This document shows positions 17,142 through 24,548 of a stretch of DNA of 64,000 nucleotides, piece after piece (position 1 is the first letter of the stretch; the number at the start of each line of letters is the position of its first letter). Location of the stretch: positions 2,604,001 to 2,668,000 of the forward strand of contig NZ_CP040788.1 in NCBI RefSeq assembly GCF_021922985.1, given 5' to 3'. The notes under the pieces are model-generated. The model was not told the origin of the DNA and did not search any database. It worked only from the letters and a program-made list of their open reading frames with translations. The DNA comes from Clavibacter michiganensis subsp. tessellarius. Lineage in GTDB: Bacteria; Actinomycetota; Actinomycetes; Actinomycetales; Microbacteriaceae. A program made the position numbers and the translations under genes.

Positions 17142-18143
17142 TCACGCCGACTCGCGCTGCACGAGCGTCGTCGGGAGCACCGGCTGCCGGTCGACCTCCT
17201 GCCCGAGCGACGCGGCGATCACCGTCTCGGCGGCGACGCGGCCCATCTCCTCGAGCGGCTGGCGCACGGTGGTGAGCGGCGGGTCCGAGGTCGCCGCGAT
17301 GATCACGTCGTCGAAGCCCACGACCGAGACGTCGACGGGGACGCGGCGCCCGGAGGCCTGGAGCATGCGGATCGCGCCGACGGCCATGAGGTCGGAGGAG
17401 GCGAAGACGCCGTCGATGTCGGGGTGCCGGTGGAGGAGGCGGGCCATGGCGGCCGCGCCGCTCTCGAGCGTGAACTCGGCGTGCACGATGGCGCCGTGCT
17501 CGATCCCGAGCTCGGTGAGCTCGTCGCGCCAGCCGCGGATCCGGTCGCGAGCCGGCTCCATGTCGTGCGGCCCCGCGATGATCCCGAGCCGCCGACGCCC
17601 GGCGTCCGCGAGCGCGCGGGCCGCGAGGCGCCCGCCGCCGTGGTTGTCGGAGTCCACGATGATCGCGTCGTCCGCGAGGGCGCCGCGCGGGCGGCCGACC
17701 CAGCCGATCGGCACGGGGGAGTCCGCGAGCGTCGGGGCGAGGTGCGTGATCTCGTGCTGGAGGATCACGACCGCGCCGTCGACCGCGCGCGAGCGGAGGA
17801 AGCGGGGGATCCGGTCGGCGTCGTCCTGGTCGGCCGGCAGCAGCACGGGCTGGAGGTCGGCGGCATGCAGCGCCTTCGCGGCGCCCTTCAGCACCGAGGT
17901 GAAGAACGTGCCGGTGAGGCTGTCGAGCTCGTCGACCGCGATGACCAGGCCGATCGCGCCCGCCCGGCCGCCGCGCAGCATCCGGGCCGCGCTGTTCGCC
18001 TCGTAGCCGAGCTGCTCGGCCGCGTGCAGCACGGCGGCGGACATGCGGGCGTCGACCTTCGTGCCGCCGGAGAGCACGCGCGCGGCGGTCGCGCGGGAGA
18101 CGCCGGCGGCCTGCGCCACGTCGACGAGCGTGGGGCGCGTCAT
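17142..18143 (-). CDS. LacI family transcriptional regulator (arabinoside/galactoside/fucoside locus)
   Basis: A 333-residue repressor starting M-T-R-P-T-L-V-D-V-A-Q-A-A-G-V-S-R-A-T-A-A-R-V-L-S-G-G, a canonical LacI HTH at residues 5-24, followed by the sugar-sensing domain (V-D-V-S-V-V-G-F-D-D late in the protein). It is divergent from an ABC sugar importer. GAGATCGATCTC-type dyads occur beside its own promoter, on the importer promoter and before the GH51 gene, so it is the best candidate regulator for the importer and the three glycosidases. The ATG at 18143 is preferred to one at 18194 because the HTH then starts at the normal position. Confidence 0.9.
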   Translation of the reverse strand: MTRPTLVDVAQAAGVSRATAARVLSGGTKVDARMSAAVLHAAEQLGYEANSAARMLRGGRAGAIGLVIAVDELDSLTGTFFTSVLKGAAKALHAADLQPVLLPADQDDADRIPRFLRSRAVDGAVVILQHEITHLAPTLADSPVPIGWVGRPRGALADDAIIVDSDNHGGGRLAARALADAGRRRLGIIAGPHDMEPARDRIRGWRDELTELGIEHGAIVHAEFTLESGAAAMARLLHRHPDIDGVFASSDLMAVGAIRMLQASGRRVPVDVSVVGFDDVIIAATSDPPLTTVRQPLEEMGRVAAETVIAASLGQEVDRQPVLPTTLVQRESA

Positions 18144-18213
18144 GCGGCGGCCGCCGTGCTGGTCATGGACCCCTCCCGGATCGGCGCCGCCCACGGGCGC
18201 GGAGCCTCCCTGA

Positions 18214-18234
18214 TCCTAGGCGGAGATCGATGTC
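18214..18234 (-). promoter_or_regulatory. Promoter and operator of the LacI gene at 17142-18143
   Basis: On the minus strand TAGGAT (18219 down to 18214) is a good -10. The dyad GAGATCGATGTC at 18223-18234, one mismatch from the locus operator, lies just upstream, where it would interfere with polymerase. This implies autoregulation and a leader of about 65 nt. Confidence 0.55.
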
Positions 18235-18264
18235 CGGGCGCCGGTCTCGGTTCGGCATCGCCGC

Positions 18265-18314
18265 TTGCACGACCCCGGCACGCGAGCTACGGTGACGCCA
18301 AGAGATCGTTCTCT
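18265..18314 (+). promoter_or_regulatory. Promoter with operator at +1 for the second sugar importer
   Basis: TTGCAC (18265-18270) and TACGGT (18288-18293) are spaced 17 bp. The dyad AGAGATCGTTCTCT (18301-18314), centred on CG, starts at about +1. A LacI-type repressor on this site would block initiation. Confidence 0.7.
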
Positions 18315-18373
18315 CGGCGGGAGCACCGGCGCTCCGATCACGCCGCGCGGATCCCCAATGAAGAGGAAGCATC

Positions 18374-19645
18374 GTGAGAAGAACCCTGACGGCCGCCATC
18401 GCCGCCGCCGCAGTCGCCGTCGCCCTGACCGGATGCTCGTCCGGCGGAGGCGGCGCCGGATCCGACGACCCGAACGCGGAGGCCTCCTTCTGGTCCTTCA
18501 CCGGCATCGGCGCCAAGGACGGCGTCGCCGAGTACCAGCAGAAGAAGCCCGACGCGAAGGTCAAGCTGACCGAGGTCGGCTCCACCACGGAGACCGCGAC
18601 GGCGCTCACCGCGGCGCTCGCGGGCGGCAAGGTCCCCGACCTCGTCATGATCCAGAACGACGACCTCCCCCAGTTCGTCGAGAACAGCGCCAACTTCCTC
18701 GACCTGCGCACGCTCGGCGGCGACGGCATCGCCGACGACTACCTGCCGTGGGCGGCGAAGGCGGCCACCGCGGAGGACGGCTCGGTCATCGGCATCCCGA
18801 CCGACGTGGGCGGACTCGGCTTCGCGTACCGCGCCGACCTCTTCGCCGCCGCGGGCCTGCCCACCGAGCCCGACGAGGTCGCGGCGATGTGGAAGGACTG
18901 GCCGTCGTTCATCGCGATGGGCGAGCAGTACACGAAGGCGACGGGCAAGCCGTTCGTCGACAACATCGAGACGAGCGTGTTCTTCTCCACCGTCAACCAG
19001 GTGAGCGAGAAGTACTACTCGGAGGACGGCGAGCTCGTCTACGACACGAACCCGCAGGTCGAGGACGCGTTCCAGGTCGCGGTCGACGCGCATGACGCCG
19101 GCATCAGCGCGGGCATCGCCGCGTGGTCGTCGGGCTGGGCGCCGGGCCGCGCGAACGGCGCGTTCGCCGTCACGGTCGCGCCGTCGTGGATCCTGCAGGG
19201 CATCAAGACCGACGCCCCCGACACCGCGGGGGACTGGCGCGTCGCGAGCGTCCCCGGCGTCGGCGGCAACTGGGGCGGTAGCGTCATCGCCATCCCGGCC
19301 CGCGCGGAGCACCCGCAGGCGGCCTGGCAGTACATCGAGACGATGATGTCCGGCGAGGCCCAGCAGGAGCACTTCGAGCGCACCGGCACGTTCCCGGCGG
19401 CGACCGCCGCGATCGGGAGCGACGCCGTCTCGGCCTACACGGACGACTTCTTCGGCGACTCCAAGATCGGCGAGGTGATGTCGCAGTCGGTGACGGAGTT
19501 CCCGTCCTTCTACAACGGACCCGACACGTCGCCCATCAACGCGGCCCTGCTCAACACGCTCGTCGAGCTGGAGTCGGGCAACGTCACCTCCGCGAAGGCG
19601 TGGCCGCAGGCGCTCGCCTCGGCGAAGACCGCCATCGGCGGCTGA
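18374..19645 (+). CDS. Sugar ABC transporter substrate-binding lipoprotein (second system)
   Basis: A 423-residue family-1 sugar receptor. A short signal with the lipobox L-T-G-C (Cys21) and a Gly/Ser linker precede a mature domain with W-S-F-T-G near its start and P-D-L-V-M-I-Q-N-D-D at the first lobe crossover. The GTG at 18374 is preceded by an AGAGGAAG ribosome binding site at ideal spacing. It is the first gene of a three-gene importer operon controlled by a LacI-type operator. The facing operon encodes GH95, GH51 and GH27 enzymes, so the ligand is probably a branched plant oligosaccharide carrying arabinose, galactose or fucose; this is inference. Confidence 0.9.
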   Translation: MRRTLTAAIAAAAVAVALTGCSSGGGGAGSDDPNAEASFWSFTGIGAKDGVAEYQQKKPDAKVKLTEVGSTTETATALTAALAGGKVPDLVMIQNDDLPQFVENSANFLDLRTLGGDGIADDYLPWAAKAATAEDGSVIGIPTDVGGLGFAYRADLFAAAGLPTEPDEVAAMWKDWPSFIAMGEQYTKATGKPFVDNIETSVFFSTVNQVSEKYYSEDGELVYDTNPQVEDAFQVAVDAHDAGISAGIAAWSSGWAPGRANGAFAVTVAPSWILQGIKTDAPDTAGDWRVASVPGVGGNWGGSVIAIPARAEHPQAAWQYIETMMSGEAQQEHFERTGTFPAATAAIGSDAVSAYTDDFFGDSKIGEVMSQSVTEFPSFYNGPDTSPINAALLNTLVELESGNVTSAKAWPQALASAKTAIGG

Positions 19646-19712
19646 TCCCGTCCCACCCACCCGGCGGCCCGGGGCGCTCACGCTCCGGGCCGCCCCCAGA
19701 CGGAGGTACCCC

Positions 19713-20708
19713 ATGTCGACGGCGACATCACCCCGCACGAGCACCGAGCCCCCCGCGCCTCCCGCCCCGCGCCCGCGCCGCGGGAAGGCACCGGCGGCGA
19801 GCCCGACCCGCAGGATCCAGCAGTCGCTCTCCGAGCGCATCGCGCCGTACGCCTACGTCGCGCCCTTCTTCGTCATCTTCATCGTGTTCGGCCTGTTCCC
19901 CCTGGTCTTCACGTTCTACGTCTCGCTGTTCGACTGGAACCCGATCGGCAAGCAGACCTTCGTCGGGCTCGCGAACTTCCAGCAGCTCTTCGCCGACGAC
20001 CGGTTCTGGAACGCGCTCGTGAACACGTTCGCGATCTTCCTGATCTCCACGATCCCGCAGCTGCTCCTCGCGCTCTTCCTCGCGCACCTGCTCAACCACG
20101 CCCGGCTCAAGTGGGCGAACTTCTTCCGCATGGCGCTGCTCGTGCCGTACATCACGTCGGTCGCCGCGACCGCGATCGTGTTCGCGCAGATCTTCGACCG
20201 CAACTTCGGCCTCATCAACTGGGTGCTCGGGATCTTCGGCCTGCCGTCGGTGAACTTCATGGCGACCAACCACGGCTCGTGGATCCTGATCTCGGCCATG
20301 GTCATGTGGCGCTGGTTCGGCTACAACACGCTGCTCTACCTCGCCGGCCTCCAGGCGCTCCCGCGGGAGATGTTCGAGGCGGCGGCGGTGGACGGCGCGT
20401 CCAGCTGGCAGCAGTTCCGGCACCTCACGATCCCCGCGCTCCGCCCGATCATCATCTTCACGGTGATCATGTCGACCATCGGCGGCCTGCAGATCTTCAC
20501 GGAGCCGCTGCTCGCGGCGCCCGAGTCGGGCCTCACCTGCGGCGCCGGGCGGCAGTGCCAGACGCTCGCGCTGTTCCTCTACGAGCAGGGCTTCGGGCAG
20601 TTCGAGTTCGGCTACGGGTCCGCCATCGGGGTCGTGCTGTTCGTGATCGTGGTGGTCGTCGCGCTCCTCAACTTCTACCTGTCCACCCGCACCCGGAAGG
20701 CGAGCTGA
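19713..20708 (+). CDS. Sugar ABC transporter permease, MalF-like (second system)
   Basis: A 331-residue membrane protein with a Pro/Arg-rich cytoplasmic N-terminus of about 45 residues, six hydrophobic helices and the EAA loop (E-A-A-A-V-D-G-A-S-S-W-Q-Q-F). It has a good ribosome binding site (CGGAGGTA) before the ATG. Its stop overlaps the next ATG by one base (TGATG). A loop near the C-terminus contains two cysteines (L-T-C-G-A-G-R-Q-C) that could pair outside the cell, an unusual detail for a permease. It works with the following permease and a shared ATPase encoded elsewhere. Confidence 0.9.
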   Translation: MSTATSPRTSTEPPAPPAPRPRRGKAPAASPTRRIQQSLSERIAPYAYVAPFFVIFIVFGLFPLVFTFYVSLFDWNPIGKQTFVGLANFQQLFADDRFWNALVNTFAIFLISTIPQLLLALFLAHLLNHARLKWANFFRMALLVPYITSVAATAIVFAQIFDRNFGLINWVLGIFGLPSVNFMATNHGSWILISAMVMWRWFGYNTLLYLAGLQALPREMFEAAAVDGASSWQQFRHLTIPALRPIIIFTVIMSTIGGLQIFTEPLLAAPESGLTCGAGRQCQTLALFLYEQGFGQFEFGYGSAIGVVLFVIVVVVALLNFYLSTRTRKAS

Positions 20709-21613
20709 TGTCCGACGTGATCGACCAGACCGTGTCCCCCGTCGTCGCCGCACCGGTCACGAAGCGCGCGGCGCTGCCGCGGCGCCGGGGCAAGGGCGGC
20801 GGCATCAGCCCGATCGTCTACGTGTTCCTGAGCATCGCCGTGCTGATCTCGGTGTTCCCGCTCTACTACATGCTCGTCGTGGCCTCGGTGGGGGCGACCG
20901 CCGTCACCTCGATCCCGCCGCGCCTGTTCCCCGGCACGAACTTCCTCGAGGTCGCGGGCAAGGTCTTCGACACGGTGCCGTTCATGCTGTCGCTGCTCAA
21001 CAGCGTGCTCGTGTCGACGACCGTCGCCGTGCTGTCCGCGGTGCTCTGCGCCATGGCCGGCTTCGCGTTCGCGAAGCTCACGTTCCCGGGGCGGAACACG
21101 CTGTTCCTCATCGTGCTGCTCACGATGACGGTGCCGGCGCAGCTCAGCGTGATCCCGCAGTACCTGATCATCAGCCAGCTCGGCTGGGTCGACACGCTGC
21201 AGGCGATCATCGTGCCGGGCCTCGCGAGCGCGTTCGGGATCTTCTGGATGCGGCAGCACATGTCCACCACGGTGAGCGACGAGCTCATCCAGGCGGCCCG
21301 GCTCGACGGCGCGAACTCGTGGCAGCTGTTCTGGGGCGTCGCGTTCCCGGTGGTGCGGCCGGCCGCGTTCGTGCTCGGGCTCATCACGTTCACGGGCGTG
21401 TGGAACGACTTCATGTGGCCGTTCATCGTGCTGAAGTCGCCGGAGCTGTTCACGGTGCAGATCGCGCTGAAGCAGCTGCAGGCGAACCGGTCGATCGACG
21501 TGGCGCTCGCGATGGGCGGGTCGTTCATGGCGACGCTGCCGCTGCTGATCCTGTTCTTCTTCGTGGGGCGGCGGATGATCACCGGGATCATGGACGGCGC
21601 GTTCAAGGGCTGA
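20708..21613 (+). CDS. Sugar ABC transporter permease, MalG-like (second system)
   Basis: A 301-residue membrane protein. After a basic tail of about 35 residues come six predicted helices and the EAA motif (Q-A-A-R-L-D-G-A-N-S-W-Q-L-F-W). It is coupled to the upstream permease by a one-base overlap and is the last gene of the operon. A strong terminator follows 27 bp downstream. Length and topology are normal for CUT1 importers of oligosaccharides. Confidence 0.9.
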   Translation: MSDVIDQTVSPVVAAPVTKRAALPRRRGKGGGISPIVYVFLSIAVLISVFPLYYMLVVASVGATAVTSIPPRLFPGTNFLEVAGKVFDTVPFMLSLLNSVLVSTTVAVLSAVLCAMAGFAFAKLTFPGRNTLFLIVLLTMTVPAQLSVIPQYLIISQLGWVDTLQAIIVPGLASAFGIFWMRQHMSTTVSDELIQAARLDGANSWQLFWGVAFPVVRPAAFVLGLITFTGVWNDFMWPFIVLKSPELFTVQIALKQLQANRSIDVALAMGGSFMATLPLLILFFFVGRRMITGIMDGAFKG

Positions 21614-21640
21614 GGCCCGCGCCCGCATCCGCGCCCGTCA

Positions 21641-21683
21641 CGACGCCGGCCGCCGTCCCCTCGGGGATCGGCGGCCGGCGTCG
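21641..21683. terminator. Strong bidirectional terminator
   Basis: A perfect 15-bp stem (21641-21655 with 21669-21683) encloses a loop that can form a further TCCCC/GGGGA mini-stem. It separates the importer operon from the convergent glycosidase operon. Confidence 0.85.
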
Positions 21684-21691
21684 TCGCGTCG

Positions 21692-22954
21692 TCAGGCGAG
21701 CCGCAGCAGCCGCACGCCGTGGGCCTCGACCTCGAGCGGGATCCCGCCGTCGACGACCGCGAGCTCCTCGCCGGTCCAGAGATCCGTGGCGCGCGTCGCG
21801 TCCGGGCAGCCGAGGTCGGCGAGGTGCGCGACCGTGGCGAGCGGCGCGTCGCCCAGCTGGAAGACCGCGCGCCACCGGGTGGCGCCCTGCTCGGCCGCCC
21901 AGATCACGAGGTCGCCGTCGCGCACGATCTCGCGGCTCGCGTCGCTGCCGAGGAGCGCGAGCACGTCGTCGTTGGTGAGGAGCGCGAGCGTGGCGGCGTC
22001 GGTGTCGGGCAGGTGCCCGCCGAACATCAGCGGCGAGCGGAGCAGGCACCACAGCGACACGAGCGTGCGCCGCTCGGCCGGGGTGAAGCGGCTCTGCCGG
22101 TCGCCGCCGACGTGGGCGCGGATCCCGATGCGGCCGAGCGGCAGCATGTCGGCGTCCGCCCACCCGCCGGGACGCTGGTGCGGCGCCCACCTCGCGGCGC
22201 GCTGGAACTGCTCGCGGAGGTGCGCCCAGTCGTCCCAGAAGTCGTCGGAGATCCGCCAGAGCTGCGCGGTCTCCCGCAGCAGGTCGAGGTGCTCGAGGCT
22301 GAGGCGCTTGCCGGGCGAGAGGCTCAGGGTCATCGGGCGGCCGGACGCGGCGATCGCGCGCGAGATCGCCGTGACCTCCGCGGCCTGGACCGGCGGGTAC
22401 AGCACGTCGTCGAGCTTCACGTAGTCGACGCCCCACTCCGCGAGCATCGCGAACACGGAGTCGTACCACTCCTGCGCGCCGGGCCGCGTCATGTCGACGC
22501 CGTGCATGTCGGGGTTCCACGGGCAGGGGTTCGCCGGGTCGGCGATGTCGGCGCACGTGGCGTCGGATCCGAGGACCGGCAGCCGCTCCTCGGCCGCGCG
22601 CCGGGGCACGCCGCGCATGAGGTGCACGCCGAAGCGGAGGCCCATCGCGTGGATCCGCCGCGCGAGCTCCGCGAACCCGCGCCCGCCCGCCGCCGACGGG
22701 AAGCGGCCGACCGCGGGCTGCGGCCGGCCCCACGCGTCGAGCTCGGCGGCGGACGCCTCCCGGTAGTCGTGCGCGCCGGGATCCGGCTCGTACCACTGGA
22801 TGTCGACGACGACCGTGTCCCAGCCGTGCGGCAGCAGGTGCGCGGCGAGGAAGCGCGCGTTGGCGAGCACCTCCTCCTCGGTCACGGATCCGCCGAACGC
22901 GTCCCAGCTGTTCCACCCGAGGGGCGGGATCGCCGCGCAGACGGGCGCGGTCAC
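21692..22954 (-). CDS. GH27 alpha-galactosidase-like enzyme
   Basis: A 420-residue cytoplasmic glycosidase. It begins with the GH27 hallmark P-P-L-G-W-N-S-W-D-A-F. The nucleophile region is Y-V-K-L-D-D (first Asp) and the acid/base region is W-R-I-S-D-D. A small beta domain ends the protein. Typical GH27 enzymes have Y-x-K-Y/L-D-N, so the D-D here is a minor variant that may shift specificity, for example towards beta-L-arabinopyranosides or substituted galactosides. There is no signal peptide, so it acts on imported oligosaccharides. The GTG at 22954 overlaps the stop of the GH51 gene by 4 bases, making it the last gene of the GH95-GH51-GH27 operon. Confidence 0.85.
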   Translation of the reverse strand: MTAPVCAAIPPLGWNSWDAFGGSVTEEEVLANARFLAAHLLPHGWDTVVVDIQWYEPDPGAHDYREASAAELDAWGRPQPAVGRFPSAAGGRGFAELARRIHAMGLRFGVHLMRGVPRRAAEERLPVLGSDATCADIADPANPCPWNPDMHGVDMTRPGAQEWYDSVFAMLAEWGVDYVKLDDVLYPPVQAAEVTAISRAIAASGRPMTLSLSPGKRLSLEHLDLLRETAQLWRISDDFWDDWAHLREQFQRAARWAPHQRPGGWADADMLPLGRIGIRAHVGGDRQSRFTPAERRTLVSLWCLLRSPLMFGGHLPDTDAATLALLTNDDVLALLGSDASREIVRDGDLVIWAAEQGATRWRAVFQLGDAPLATVAHLADLGCPDATRATDLWTGEELAVVDGGIPLEVEAHGVRLLRLA

Positions 22955-24468
22955 GCCTCGAGCCGCAGCGAGAGGGTCGCGAACGAGTGCGGCGGGAGGG
23001 TGAGGCGCACGCCGTCGGCGGTCGTCTCGATCCCCTCGAGCGGGACCGGATGCACGGCGTCCGCGTCGCCCGGGCGGTTGTGCGCGTCGGGCCGGTCGGC
23101 CGTGAGGATGCGGCCCACGACGTCGACCGCGCGGCCGCCGCGGAACGACACCACGACCTCCTGCGGCTCGTCGAGGTCGACGTTCGTCAGCGACACGAGC
23201 ACGCGGCCGTCCTTGGCGCTCGCCGAGGCGGAGGCCAGCGGGATCTCGCGGCCGTCGACCCGGCGCACGGGCCCGGCCACCACGGCGGGCAGCGAGGTGG
23301 CGTCGTGGTGCCCGCGGTTCATCTCGAACACGTGGTACGTGGGGGTGCGCACCATCTCGCCGCCGTCGGGATCCGTCAGCAGCATCGCCTGCAGCACGTT
23401 CACCGTCTGCGCGATGTTCGCCATCCGCAGCCGGTCGGCGAACGCATGGAAGACGTCGAAGTGCCAGGCGGCGACCATGGCGTCGCGGATGGTGTTCTGC
23501 TGGAACAGGAACCCCGGGTTCGTCCCCGGCTCCACGTCCCACCAGGTGCCCCACTCGTCGAGCACCATGCCGTACTCCTTGGCGGGGTCGTGCACGTCCA
23601 TCACGTCGGCGTGCGCGCGGAGCAGCGGCTCGATGCCCTGGGCCGCGACGATGGTGCTCCAGTAGGCGTCCTCGTCGAAGCCCGTGGCGCTGCCCTTCGC
23701 CGTCCAGCTGCCGCCGAGCGTGTAGTAGTGGACGGAGATCGACTCCCACGGCACGGACGAGAACGGGTGCGCGTCCATCTCCGGGATCACGCGCATGAGC
23801 GTCTCGGTCCACTCGGTGTCCATGGTGTCGGCGCCCGCCGCGATGCGGTGCAGCGGGGTCGCGCCGCCGCTCTCGCAGAAGGTGCCGAACTGCCGGGCGA
23901 GGTCGGCGTAGGTGACCGAGCGCATGTTGCCGCCGCAGCCCCACGCCTCGTTGCCGAGGCCCCAGAACGGCACGGTCCACGGCTCGTCCCGGCCGTTCGC
24001 GCGGCGGAGGTCGGCCATGCGCGACTGCCCCGCGCCCGTGAGGTACTCGACCCAGTCGGACATCTCCTGCACCGTGCCCGAGCCGATGTTGCCCGAGACG
24101 TACGCGTCGGCGCCGAGTAGCTCGCAGAGCGCCATGAACTCGTGCGTGCCGAAGGAGTTGTCCTCGACGGCGCCGCCCCAGTGCGTGTTGATGAGCTTGG
24201 GCCGCTCCTCGCGCGGGCCCACGCCCTCCCGCCAGTGGTACCGGTCGGCGAAGCAGCCGCCGGGCCAGCGGAGGTTGGGGATGTCGAGGGCCCGGAGCGC
24301 CTCGACGACGTCCAGGCGGATCCCGCCGGCGTTCGGCACGGGCGAGTCCTCGCCCACGAAGAAGCCGTCGTAGATGCAGCGGCCGAGGTGCTCGGCGAAG
24401 TGCCCGTAGAGGTGGCGGCTGATGGTGGCGCCGGGGCGGTCGAGGTCGACGGTGATGGTGGTGGTCAC
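22951..24468 (-). CDS. GH51 alpha-L-arabinofuranosidase (first copy)
   Basis: A 505-residue intracellular arabinofuranosidase. The N-terminal L-Y-G-H-F-A-E-H-L-G-R-C-I-Y-D-G opens the family fold. The acid/base glutamate is in W-G-L-G-N-E-A-W-G, and the nucleophile glutamate in V-L-D-E-W-G-T-W-W. A C-terminal beta-sandwich follows (S-L-T-N-V-D and P-P-H-S-F-A-T). It removes arabinofuranosyl side chains from imported arabinoxylan or arabinan fragments. The start at 24468 lies 63 bp below a perfect GAGATCGATCTC operator. It differs in its active-site context from the second GH51 at 48712, so the two probably have different substrates. Confidence 0.92.
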   Translation of the reverse strand: MTTTITVDLDRPGATISRHLYGHFAEHLGRCIYDGFFVGEDSPVPNAGGIRLDVVEALRALDIPNLRWPGGCFADRYHWREGVGPREERPKLINTHWGGAVEDNSFGTHEFMALCELLGADAYVSGNIGSGTVQEMSDWVEYLTGAGQSRMADLRRANGRDEPWTVPFWGLGNEAWGCGGNMRSVTYADLARQFGTFCESGGATPLHRIAAGADTMDTEWTETLMRVIPEMDAHPFSSVPWESISVHYYTLGGSWTAKGSATGFDEDAYWSTIVAAQGIEPLLRAHADVMDVHDPAKEYGMVLDEWGTWWDVEPGTNPGFLFQQNTIRDAMVAAWHFDVFHAFADRLRMANIAQTVNVLQAMLLTDPDGGEMVRTPTYHVFEMNRGHHDATSLPAVVAGPVRRVDGREIPLASASASAKDGRVLVSLTNVDLDEPQEVVVSFRGGRAVDVVGRILTADRPDAHNRPGDADAVHPVPLEGIETTADGVRLTLPPHSFATLSLRLEA

Positions 24469-24530
24469 GGATGCTCCTGCGATGGGGCGGCGACGGTGCC
24501 GCTGGGGTGGGGACCGGGGTCCCGGAGTGA

Positions 24531-24548
24531 GAGATCGATCTCACAGTA
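24531..24548 (-). promoter_or_regulatory. Internal promoter and LacI-type operator before the GH51 gene
   Basis: The perfect palindrome GAGATCGATCTC (24531-24542) overlaps the stop codon of the GH95 gene. On the minus strand a -10-like TACTGT (24548 to 24543) sits directly upstream, so the operator falls at the transcription start, as at the importer promoter. The -35 is weak. Confidence 0.65.

Noticed and set aside
14659..18006. Long plus-strand frame of 1115 codons
   Set aside because: It is antisense or out of frame to the GH36-like gene and two LacI genes, with low-complexity translation and no domain.
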